A stretch of 64,000 bases of DNA from CBDDBH01 sp965225625 (GTDB lineage Bacteria; Pseudomonadota; Gammaproteobacteria; JADZEE01), in the NCBI GenBank assembly GCA_965225625.1, contig CBDDBH010000024.1, forward strand, positions 124,001 to 188,000. The letters run 5' to 3'. The translations under genes and the position numbers were made by a program. The notes beneath the pieces are model-generated. The model was given only the letters and a program-made list of their open reading frames with translations. It made no database searches and had not been told where the DNA came from. Positions 35,144 through 42,902 of this stretch are shown piece by piece; positions within the stretch are counted from its first letter, which is position 1, and every line of letters begins with the position of its first letter.

Positions 35144-36484
35144 ATGCTGGTTCGCCTTTATACTAAGCAGATGGACGCCCACATTTTCAAAAACATAGAC
35201 GAACTGGTGCGCGAGGATCGCGTGCATCGGCGGGTCTACACGGATCCCGCGATTTTCGACCTGGAAATGAAACGGATTTTCGGCAGCGCATGGTTGTACG
35301 TCGGGCACCAAAGCCAGGTCCCCAAAGTGGGGGATTTTGTGACCTGTGAGCTTGCGGCACAGCCTGTCGTCATGCTGCGCCACCACGACGGTGAAATCCA
35401 TGTGCTTTTCAACCGCTGTGCCCATCGTGGTGCACGGATCTGCGAAGCCGACGACGGTAACGTCAAGCTCCTGCAGTGCCCATATCACGGCTGGACCTAC
35501 GACACTGCCGGACGATTCCTTAACAGCGCCTTGCATCGCGATTACGCCGCAGCACCAGAGCGCGACACCGGTCGATTGGACTTGCGCGCGGTTGCGCGTG
35601 TGACGAGCTACCGGGGTTTTGTCTTCGCCAGCCTTGCAGCAACAGGGCCGACGCTGGAGGAAAGCTTCGGCCCGATGCTGAGCGCAATCGACAACCTGGT
35701 CGACCGCTCCCCCGACGGCGAACTGGAACTACTGCCGGGCGTGCACCGGCACTTCTACCGCGGCAATTGGAAGATGCAGATCGAGAACCTGCAGGATGCC
35801 GCGCATCCGGCATTCGTGCATGAATCATCCAATGTTGCCGGCGTGCAGCGCGACAAGGCCGACCGGGATGCCCGGGCCGAAGACTTCATGGTGGCCAACG
35901 CTTCTGCACCGGAATTCATGGACGAAGGTGGCCTGACAGTCTTCCCGGGTGGGCACAGTTACACGGCTGGGCTACCGATCGGATCCCTCATCAGCGATGA
36001 CACACAGAGCGCTTACGTCGCCGCACTTAAACGCGGACATGGTGAAGCAAAAGCCATGGCCACCCTCAATGTTTCGCGCCATTACAACGTGCTGTATCCG
36101 CAGCTTATGATCCAGGCGGAATTCCAAACCATAAAAATTCTGCATCCACGCGCAGTTGATCGTACTGAGCTGGCTGTTTACTGCTTTCGTCTGAAGGGTG
36201 CGCCAGAGGAATTCGAACGGGTTGCGGTACGCTACTTCGACGCTACGAATTCGGCGGCCTCACCGATCCTGACAGACGATCTCATCGTCTACGAAAACGC
36301 GCAGCACGCGCTGACAACGCAAGGCTCCGATTGGGTATTGTTCGCCAACGGTCTGACGTCGGAGATGCCGGGCGAAAATGGCGAACGCTCCGGCCGTGGC
36401 TTGAGCGAACTGCCGATGCGAAATCAATTCGTAGCCTGGCGTACTTACATGCACCAAGACCGCATTAGCACTGACACTAAATGA
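35144..36484 (+). CDS. Aromatic-ring-hydroxylating dioxygenase, alpha subunit
   Basis: 446 residues. Rieske centre: NRCAHRGARICE...CPYHGWTYD (C-x-H and C-x2-H). The catalytic domain has ENLQDAAHPAFVHES, where Asp, His and His bind the catalytic iron. Size and motifs are those of group II-III dioxygenases acting on benzoate-, biphenyl- or salicylate-like compounds. Its stop codon overlaps the start of the beta subunit gene in ATGA, so the two are translationally coupled. Reductase and ferredoxin genes are not adjacent; the ferredoxin at 14928 is too distant to assign. Confidence 0.94.
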   Translation: MLVRLYTKQMDAHIFKNIDELVREDRVHRRVYTDPAIFDLEMKRIFGSAWLYVGHQSQVPKVGDFVTCELAAQPVVMLRHHDGEIHVLFNRCAHRGARICEADDGNVKLLQCPYHGWTYDTAGRFLNSALHRDYAAAPERDTGRLDLRAVARVTSYRGFVFASLAATGPTLEESFGPMLSAIDNLVDRSPDGELELLPGVHRHFYRGNWKMQIENLQDAAHPAFVHESSNVAGVQRDKADRDARAEDFMVANASAPEFMDEGGLTVFPGGHSYTAGLPIGSLISDDTQSAYVAALKRGHGEAKAMATLNVSRHYNVLYPQLMIQAEFQTIKILHPRAVDRTELAVYCFRLKGAPEEFERVAVRYFDATNSAASPILTDDLIVYENAQHALTTQGSDWVLFANGLTSEMPGENGERSGRGLSELPMRNQFVAWRTYMHQDRISTDTK

Positions 36485-36987
36485 GCGATCCGCACGGCGC
36501 CAACCAAAAATGGCCGGATCTCGGCCTGTTGCAAACATTCCTGTTCAATGAAGCCAGGCTCCTCGACGAGCGCCGCTTCGAGGAGTGGCGGGACTTGTTC
36601 ACCGATGACGGCTACTACTGGATGCCGCTCGCACCCGAGCAAACCGAGCCGGGCAAAGAATCCTCGATCATCTATGACGACGCCGAATCGATGGAGACCC
36701 GGATCCGAAGGCTCAGACATCCTCGCGCTCACGCACAGATCCCGGCGTCAAGAACAGTTCATTATGTCTCCAACGTATTGTTGGACGCCGTGGACGAGAC
36801 CACGCAGGAATACACGGTGTCATCGGCGGTACAGATGGTTGAATATCGTAAGGCGCACCAATACAACTATGCGGCCCGCTGCCGGCATGTGTTGCGGGCG
36901 AAAAACGGCACGCTGCGGATCGCGTCCAAACGCGTCGATCTGATCAACAGCACTGACGTGCTGCCAGCCATGTCGATACCCATCTGA
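36481..36987 (+). CDS. Aromatic-ring-hydroxylating dioxygenase, beta subunit
   Basis: 168 residues of the cystatin/NTF2-like small-subunit family. FLFNEARLLDERRFEEWRDLFTDDGYYWMPLAP is the diagnostic opening, and YNYAARCRHVLRAKNGTLRIASKRVDLINS is the conserved ending. It has no metal site and stabilises the alpha3beta3 hexamer. It overlaps the alpha gene by 4 nt. Pairing with the alpha subunit confirms that the oxygenase is of the two-subunit kind, unlike the single-subunit type at 6283. Confidence 0.95.
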   Translation: MSDPHGANQKWPDLGLLQTFLFNEARLLDERRFEEWRDLFTDDGYYWMPLAPEQTEPGKESSIIYDDAESMETRIRRLRHPRAHAQIPASRTVHYVSNVLLDAVDETTQEYTVSSAVQMVEYRKAHQYNYAARCRHVLRAKNGTLRIASKRVDLINSTDVLPAMSIPI

Positions 36988-37027
36988 CGATCGTTTACAA
37001 AAACTTTGTCTCTGCTGGGCCGCCAAA

Positions 37028-37270
37028 TCAAATATTGATTCGGATCAGAGCAGAGATCGCGATACACATCCAAACTACGTTTAACGCCACTGGTTGCCAC
37101 GCACGCTTCAGCCACGAGATCAAACCTATCCCTGCTGCGCCAGTAGCGTTGAGAAAGTGATATAGCGTACCGGCTTCAATCACATTGAGACCGAGTAGCA
37201 GGTAGGCACCGAGTACCGCCAGCGCTCCGTACCAGCCAATAATTTCCAAGACCCAAGCACTCGCTCGCAT
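37028..37270 (-). CDS. CBU_0592-like small membrane protein
   Basis: 80 residues with three hydrophobic helices (VLEIIGWYGALAVLGAYLLLG; LYHFLNATGAAGIGLISWL; VALNVVWMCIAISALIRI). The pattern GW-GA-L-AY-L...G...Y-LN--G is that of a small integral membrane family often named after Coxiella CBU_0592. Function unknown. It is divergent from the flavin monooxygenase gene at 37390. Confidence 0.72.
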   Translation of the reverse strand: MRASAWVLEIIGWYGALAVLGAYLLLGLNVIEAGTLYHFLNATGAAGIGLISWLKRAWQPVALNVVWMCIAISALIRINI

Positions 37271-37389
37271 TTGCTTTATCCCTATTCAAGAGGAACCACC
37301 CCCGCGGTCAATATACCTAATTTCGCCGGGCTAGAGGTTGCAGTGTCGAGTACACTAGTTCGACGATTTGCAATTTTCGAGATCTGACT

Positions 37390-38619
37390 ATGAAAGTGTC
37401 CGCGTTTCATCTCATGCCGTACCGGGACTTGCCCGACGACTTCGAGAAAAAGTATCCCTCTTCCATGTTCACCATCCGCTGGTCTGATGTGGGCAATGCG
37501 GAAAAAGTCCACCAGTACTACAACTGGACGCTCGACGAACTGTTGCACGCTGCCAAAGTCGGATTCGATGGTGTCTGCACCAACGAACACCATCAGAATG
37601 TTTATGGATTCATGGTCAATCCAAACCTGATGGGCTCGGTCCTCGCGAAGATGACCGAAGGCTCCGATACGGCGATTATCCAGATGGGTCAGACCGCGGT
37701 TTTCGTTTCCCCGCCGATCCGCGTGGCTGAAGAGTATGCGATGCTCGACTGCCTCAGCGGCGGGCGTCTGGTCGCCGGTATGCCGGTCGGTCTCGGCGGC
37801 GATTTCTCCTACAGCTACGGCTACGCGCCGATGGAGCAGCGCGAACGTTATTACGAAGCGCAGGAGTTGATCATGAAGGCGTGGACGGCTGAGGACATCT
37901 TCGCCTGGAACGGCAAATATTATCAGTTGCCCATGGTAAACCTGTGGCCGCGGCCTTTGCAGCAACCACATCCGCCGATCTGGGTGCCGGGATCCGGCAG
38001 CCCCGGAACCTGGGACTTTACGCTCAAAAACGATCGGTGTTATTGCTTTCTAACCTTCTTCGGCGCGAAGGCCGCCGAAGCGACAATCGGTGGTTACTGG
38101 GAGCATGCTGAGAAACTCGGCAAGGATCGCAATCCCTACCGCTTCGGATACCTGATACCGGTTGGGGTCGCGGAAACGGATGCCGAGGCTGAAAAAATCT
38201 ATAGCCCGCACGTCGAGTACTTCTATCACAAGCTTTTACACACTACCCAGGAGCTCATGTTCCCGCCCGGACACCTCAATTATCAGGGGCTGAAATATTT
38301 TATGACGCAAAAGGCGTTCCCAAGCTTCGACGCCCTCAAGGAATTGCGCTACGGCGATTTTTGTGACAAGGAATTTGTTGTAATCGGCAGCGCCGAGACC
38401 GTTAGAGAACGTCTGCTCGATCTCACCAAACGTCTGCGCATCGGCAATCTAATGGTGCTGCCGCAATTCGGATCGATGCCGCATGAGCAGGTAATGGAAA
38501 ATATTGATCGTTTCGCAGCAGGCGTGCTGCCACATCTACGCAACGTCTGGGACGATGAAGGTTGGGAAAACCACTGGTGGCCGAAGCGTAACGGAGAAGC
38601 GATCAAGGTCGCGGCTTAA
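37390..38619 (+). CDS. LLM-class flavin-dependent monooxygenase (luciferase-like)
   Basis: 409 residues of the bacterial-luciferase TIM-barrel family. FHLMPYRDLPDDF, GFDGVCTNEHHQNVYG, GQTAVFVSPPIRVAEEYAMLD and GRLVAGMPVGLGGDF are conserved. Size and the long insert resemble enzymes acting on long-chain or terpenoid ketones and alkanes. It uses FMNH2 from a separate reductase. It lies downstream of the dioxygenase pair, probably with its own promoter (a gap of 119 nt to the divergent membrane gene). Confidence 0.9.
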   Translation: MKVSAFHLMPYRDLPDDFEKKYPSSMFTIRWSDVGNAEKVHQYYNWTLDELLHAAKVGFDGVCTNEHHQNVYGFMVNPNLMGSVLAKMTEGSDTAIIQMGQTAVFVSPPIRVAEEYAMLDCLSGGRLVAGMPVGLGGDFSYSYGYAPMEQRERYYEAQELIMKAWTAEDIFAWNGKYYQLPMVNLWPRPLQQPHPPIWVPGSGSPGTWDFTLKNDRCYCFLTFFGAKAAEATIGGYWEHAEKLGKDRNPYRFGYLIPVGVAETDAEAEKIYSPHVEYFYHKLLHTTQELMFPPGHLNYQGLKYFMTQKAFPSFDALKELRYGDFCDKEFVVIGSAETVRERLLDLTKRLRIGNLMVLPQFGSMPHEQVMENIDRFAAGVLPHLRNVWDDEGWENHWWPKRNGEAIKVAA

Positions 38620-38870
38620 ATGGGGAGTGTTAACCCTCAACTTGCAAAATGGGAGGAGTCCATATACGCAATGACGGAAGTTTCGTAGGCCGCGATGCTG
38701 CTGAAAATCCCGTCATTGCGAGCCGTGCAAAGCACGGCGCAGCCCCCTAAAGGGGACGTTTCACGCAACCCACCTGTCAGCACGATTACTCTGCATGTGA
38801 CTGATCTTCCTCGCGCAAGGCTCACCCGCATTGCGACGCTGGTCGTCAACGCATTAGCACCCTCTAACCC
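38620..38870. other. 251-nt gene-free spacer with a short dispersed repeat
   Basis: No coding frame is supported. It contains the small dyad GCCGTGCAAAGCACGGC (38721-38737) and the 22-bp word starting TCACGCAACCCACCTGTCAG at 38761-38782, which recurs reversed at 44978-44999. Confidence 0.6.
38761..38782 (+). repeat. 22-bp dispersed word, copy 1
   Basis: TCACGCAACCCACCTGTCAG plus CA, an exact match to the reverse complement of 44978-44999. Both are intergenic. The nature of the element is unknown. Confidence 0.6.
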
Positions 38871-40016
38871 ATGAGCAACACCACTCAAATCGAGCACACG
38901 GCCACGCTGGTCGTAGCTATCATCCTCACGGTCGTCGCCGCTGAGATCTTTCTGGTATTGCCGATGGTGCTGGCGGCTGCAGCGGGTGATCTGCAACTCT
39001 CGGAACAGCAAATCGGTTTCCTGGCGGCCGCAACGATGTCGGGTGCGGCCGTCAGTTCCATGCTTGCCGTATTTTGGGTGCGGCGTGTCAATTGGCGGCT
39101 ATGCGCGGGTCTGGGTCTGACGCTGTTGGCTTCGACCCTGTGGCTCGCGATTCTGCTCCACAGCTACGCCAGCCTGCTCGTCCTGCTCACGATCGCGAGC
39201 ATTGGCGGTGGCGCTGTCTACTCACTCGCCATTACCGTGCTTTCCGATCGCAGCAATAGCGACCGTGCCTTCGGATTCTCGTTGACGGCGCAAGTCGCAT
39301 TTCAGGTCGTCGGCTTGCTGGTGTTGCCGCATGTGACCAAGGCTGGTGGTTTATCCGCCGTGCTCGCAATTCTCGGTGTACTCCCTGTACTTGCATTATT
39401 GACCCTGCGCTGGCTACCGGCACACGGCAACACGGTGACTGCGTCACGCATTAGCGAAGTTATCAGGCAGCCGCGAGCGATGCTGGCCTTGGCCGGGTGT
39501 CTGATGTTCTTTTTCAATATCGGTGTGTTCTGGGCCTACATCGAACGCATGGGCAATGCTGAGGGATTTTCGGCCGAGCGGATCGGAATGGGCCTGGCAA
39601 TCGGAGTTGCAGTCGGCATGCTGGGATCCTTGACCGGCTCGTGGCTGGGTGCGGGTCTGGGTCGCTTGCGTGCGCTGATCCTCGGCACCTTGGGGACGCT
39701 TGTCGCTCTGGCGTTATTGACCAAAGGAATGAGCTTCTGGGTATTTGTAGTAGCAGTTGGTCTTTACAACTACGTCTGGAACTTCTCGCTGGTTTATCAG
39801 TACTCGGTCGTCACTACGGTCGACAGCACCGGGCGGTGCCTGGCGGTTGCGCCTGCCTTTCACGCTAGTGGCGGGGCGTTGGGACCTGCGGTTGCGGCGT
39901 TTTACGTATCAACCGACAGCTTCCTGGCGGTTAATCTACTGGCGGCAGTGGCGGTCATTGTGAGCCTGATGTTGTTTGCCCCGGCCGTACTACTGCGAGC
40001 ACCTGACACTGCATAG
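38871..40016 (+). CDS. MFS transporter
   Basis: 381 residues with 12 predicted helices and no large loops. GFLAAATMSGAAVSSMLAVFWVRRVNWR carries a motif A-like loop, and LSDRSNSDRAFGFSLTAQVAFQVVGLL is the central part. It is in the unspecific metabolite group of the major facilitator superfamily; substrate unknown. It converges with the NmrA-like gene across the IS4/palindrome region. Confidence 0.85.
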   Translation: MSNTTQIEHTATLVVAIILTVVAAEIFLVLPMVLAAAAGDLQLSEQQIGFLAAATMSGAAVSSMLAVFWVRRVNWRLCAGLGLTLLASTLWLAILLHSYASLLVLLTIASIGGGAVYSLAITVLSDRSNSDRAFGFSLTAQVAFQVVGLLVLPHVTKAGGLSAVLAILGVLPVLALLTLRWLPAHGNTVTASRISEVIRQPRAMLALAGCLMFFFNIGVFWAYIERMGNAEGFSAERIGMGLAIGVAVGMLGSLTGSWLGAGLGRLRALILGTLGTLVALALLTKGMSFWVFVVAVGLYNYVWNFSLVYQYSVVTTVDSTGRCLAVAPAFHASGGALGPAVAAFYVSTDSFLAVNLLAAVAVIVSLMLFAPAVLLRAPDTA

Positions 40017-40125
40017 CTCCGGCGCTTGAATTAATGAACGTCCATATAAAAATATGGGCTCAAAAGATGGGGTTACAAAATTCGGGTCAGATACACATTT
40101 CTTATTCAGAAATGTGTATCTGACC

Positions 40126-41684
40126 CGAATGGCGCTAAGTTAAGCCTAGTTAGCACGATATTGACCGCGGTGTGGGACCTCTTTCATTTCGTGTCGCGGC
40201 ACCGTCAGTAATTGGTAATTTTTAGGTCGTCGTTTGCGTGCTCTAGGTTCGCGCCGTCCCGGTCGATGGGGCGTCACGTAGTCGGCGATTGATTCAATCA
40301 GTAGTCGCAGTAAACGTGCTTGTTCTGCACGACTTGTTTTGGCTTGAGTCAGGTGTGCTTCCCAGTGTCGTAGCGCCTGGATGCTCCCTTTAAAGCTCAG
40401 GCGCCGCAGGGGTAAGTTTTGCTCTCGTGCGGCCTGGCTCATCAAGCGCCGAATGCCATTGTAGGCGATGAAGTGCATGAGGATCTCCTTCCTGACCATG
40501 GCGGGTGTTTTACACCGCAAGATGTCCATCCCCATGGTGGTTTTGATATCTCGAAAGAAGAGTTCCACGTCCCAACGTTGCAGATAGAGATCGGCGATGT
40601 CGCTTGCCGGGTAAACGTCAGCATCAAGCAATGTGGTAATGATGTAAAACGTGGTGACTCTGAAACCGGGTCGGTCCATCGTCACTTTGATTTGCCGCAA
40701 TAACAGCGTGTCAGGTGAATGCGCCCACTGGCTATGGGAATAATTGGCAGCTTGACGTTGGGCGGGTTTAGGCCATCGGATCAAGCGGTCATTCTCGCCA
40801 AGTACTTTGACTGACTCGGCCGCAGCAACCGGTGTCCGTCGGGCAAGTGTGATGACACTATCGACACCCTGCTCTTGGAGGGCCAAAACGTCGTAATAGC
40901 TGCAAAAACCCTTATCTCCAAGGAAGATATCTCCAGGTTCGAAGGTGTCCCATTGGTCGCGCAGTAACGGCAACTCATGGCTTTTTTTGTTGCCCACTCG
41001 ATAACTCAACAACGCCCCGCTATCCAAACAAAAACACGCACACAAGGCTGCTTGCGGGAAACCGCAACCGGGCTTCTGAGAGGACCGTTGCGGCCAGCTC
41101 TGCTGGTTCGCAACCGTATCCGGCATGCTCAATCCCGTCCCATCGACAACGACCACTCGGCGGCCATGCAACCGGCCCGGTTCACTATCAGCGCGTCCTT
41201 GTTTGGCGGTGTGTGCGAAGATGTGCTCTAGGCTCGTCGTATCCAAACGTGCACGCGCTTGGCAATAAGCCGCTGTCGAGGAACTCGGTAACGCTTTAGA
41301 CTGCGACGCGCATAACGCCTGCAGTTTGCGCACGACTTCTCGGCAGCCTCTATCGGCGTCTAAGACTTGTGAGAAAAAGGCCCAAAACGTGTTCTCTTTA
41401 CTGAACAATCGGCGTCGGCTCGAGTGGCCGGCATCCGATGGTTCGAGATGTTGTGTTGGTATGAATTGGCGAAAACACTCACCCAATTCTGACAGCGTCT
41501 TCTGTCTTAATTGTGCGCGCTTCTCGGCTAAGAATTGGCTTGCGGAGCGCGGCCGGCGACGCAGTGTTGGAAGATGAAATCCAGGGAGATACAACGTAGT
41601 ATTTTGCATCTCCTATTGTCTCACTTTTGATCCCCACGAACACGCTTTCATTCATGCTAAAGGAGCTTAACTTAGCGCCATTCG
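40126..41684 (-). mobile_element. IS4-family insertion sequence with 9-bp target duplication
   Basis: 1559 bp. Inverted ends share CGAATGGCGCTAAGTTAAGC (40126-40145 and, reversed, 41665-41684). Target duplication tatctgacc is present at 40117-40125 and 41685-41693. The single transposase gene is intact. The element sits inside a palindromic repeat, breaking its right arm. Confidence 0.93.
40146..41609 (-). CDS. IS4-family transposase
   Basis: 487 residues with the RNase H-type DDE core: D in VVVVDGTGLSMPD, D in IFLGDKGFCSYYD and E in the YREK motif LYLQRWDVELFFRDIK. The N-terminal region (QFLAEKRAQLRQKTLSELGECFRQFIP) binds DNA. The frame fills the element; its stop lies immediately inside the left terminal repeat. 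No frameshift is seen, so the enzyme could be functional. Confidence 0.96.
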   Translation of the reverse strand: MQNTTLYLPGFHLPTLRRRPRSASQFLAEKRAQLRQKTLSELGECFRQFIPTQHLEPSDAGHSSRRRLFSKENTFWAFFSQVLDADRGCREVVRKLQALCASQSKALPSSSTAAYCQARARLDTTSLEHIFAHTAKQGRADSEPGRLHGRRVVVVDGTGLSMPDTVANQQSWPQRSSQKPGCGFPQAALCACFCLDSGALLSYRVGNKKSHELPLLRDQWDTFEPGDIFLGDKGFCSYYDVLALQEQGVDSVITLARRTPVAAAESVKVLGENDRLIRWPKPAQRQAANYSHSQWAHSPDTLLLRQIKVTMDRPGFRVTTFYIITTLLDADVYPASDIADLYLQRWDVELFFRDIKTTMGMDILRCKTPAMVRKEILMHFIAYNGIRRLMSQAAREQNLPLRRLSFKGSIQALRHWEAHLTQAKTSRAEQARLLRLLIESIADYVTPHRPGRREPRARKRRPKNYQLLTVPRHEMKEVPHRGQYRAN

Positions 41685-41764
41685 TATCTGACCCCAATTT
41701 TGTAACCCCACCTTTTGAGCCCATATTTTTTATCTGAACCGACGTTCCCGCTAAACGGCGCGCT

Positions 41765-42661
41765 TCAACTCGGAAATGGATTAGTTCTTTGCGTATGGCC
41801 AGATCTGACCAATTCCGACAGGCAGTCTTCGAGCGTGCGTGGCGGCCGGCCAAGCACGTCTTCAACCACTGTACTAACCGTTGCTCCCCATCCGTCGAGA
41901 AATGCGCGATTGAACTGCAGAATGAGTTCAACGTGCCACGCCGGCTGACCGCCCGACTGCAACGCCATGCGCGCTTCGTCCAGAGTTTGCTTTTCGTAAT
42001 CGACGTTGCGACCCAGCAGCTGCGCCAAGGTGCTGGCAACCTGGACGTTATCGACAGCTTGCGAACCAGTGATTGGAACCGCCTGCCCTAGGAGATCAGC
42101 CCGACCGACCAACAACGCGGCTGCAACTTCCGCAATGTCGCGATAGTCGATCATCGCAATCCGCGCGTCCTCCACGGCCGCGCGGATCACACCGTCAGTG
42201 CGCGCACCGGGCAGTTGGAATGCCAGATTCTGCATAAAGAAATGCGGACGCAGGAAGGTGAACGGCAGATTGAGCGAGGCAATATCGGCCTCGATCTCCG
42301 CGTGCCAACGACCACTGTCGACATAGGAATCGAGTGCGGTTCCGAGGCCGGATATCTTGACGATTAGCGGCCGTCCCGCCGCTGCAGCTGCGCGCGCGAC
42401 ATTGCCCTGTAGCTCCCGCTGCTTCGGATCCACGGGCGAAATCAGGAATACCGCGCTCACGCCATCAACAGCCTCGGCAAGTGCGGCTGGATCGGCGAAG
42501 TCGCCCGTGGCCAGGGTAACTTTATCCGCCAGCGCAGCATCGACGACGGAACCCGCACGCACCAACACCCGCGGCTTTTCGCCGTAGTCATCGATCAGGT
42601 GCTTCAACACATAGCCACCGATACGACCGCTACCGCCGGTAACCAGAATCTCATCCGCCAT
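41765..42661 (-). CDS. NmrA-like NAD(P)-binding protein
   Basis: 298 residues with an atypical SDR Rossmann fold: ILVTGGSGRIGGYVLKHL at the N-terminus, FLISPVDPKQRELQGNVA and a conserved LRPHFFMQNLA. NmrA/HSCARG members sense or reduce quinones, or regulate transcription; no Tyr-x3-Lys catalytic pair is obvious. The gene stands between two palindromic repeats and is divergent from the PD40 gene. Confidence 0.85.
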   Translation of the reverse strand: MADEILVTGGSGRIGGYVLKHLIDDYGEKPRVLVRAGSVVDAALADKVTLATGDFADPAALAEAVDGVSAVFLISPVDPKQRELQGNVARAAAAAGRPLIVKISGLGTALDSYVDSGRWHAEIEADIASLNLPFTFLRPHFFMQNLAFQLPGARTDGVIRAAVEDARIAMIDYRDIAEVAAALLVGRADLLGQAVPITGSQAVDNVQVASTLAQLLGRNVDYEKQTLDEARMALQSGGQPAWHVELILQFNRAFLDGWGATVSTVVEDVLGRPPRTLEDCLSELVRSGHTQRTNPFPS

Positions 42662-42678
42662 GGTCAGTCAATTCCCCT

Positions 42679-42772
42679 CTAAAAGTGGGGTCATATTAAA
42701 AGTGGGGTCAGATACACATTTCTTCTCAGAAATGTGTATCTGACCCCACTTTTAATATGACCCCACTTTTAG
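42679..42772. repeat. Palindromic GGGTCAGATACAC element, copy 3 (perfect 45-bp arms)
   Basis: A perfect inverted repeat: 45 nt at 42679-42723 and 45 nt at 42728-42772 around the 4-nt loop TCTC. Each arm contains AAAAGTGGGGTCA twice, nested, before GATACACATTTCT. The core word matches copies 1 and 2, while the outer part is unique to this copy. It lies in a divergent promoter region between 42661 and 42903. Confidence 0.95.
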
Positions 42773-42902
42773 AACCCACTTTTTATTCGGCACAAAATCT
42801 AAGGCAGCTACGCTATTATATGCGCCCGCTGTTTTGCGACGTCCGTAAATTTTGTGGATTTACGTTTCGCGCTAGCGTGTGGAAGCTGAGCTGGAGATAC
42901 CT

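Larger units (their letters stand above)
40047..41729. repeat. Palindromic GGGTCAGATACAC element, copy 2, split by an IS4-family element
   Basis: The left arm (40047-40102, 56 nt) runs from AAAAATATGGGCTC through GGGGTTACAAAATTC to GGGTCAGATACACATTTCT. After a 5-nt loop, the right arm starts at 40108, is interrupted by the IS at 40126 and resumes at 41694, ending TTTTGAGCCCATATTTTT. Joined, the arms mirror each other with only about two mismatches. It lay between converging genes before the insertion. Confidence 0.9.

Noticed and set aside
40047..42772. Composite transposon with the two palindromes as ends carrying the NmrA-like gene
   Set aside because: The outer arms differ, there is no outer target duplication, and the palindromes are complete units by themselves.
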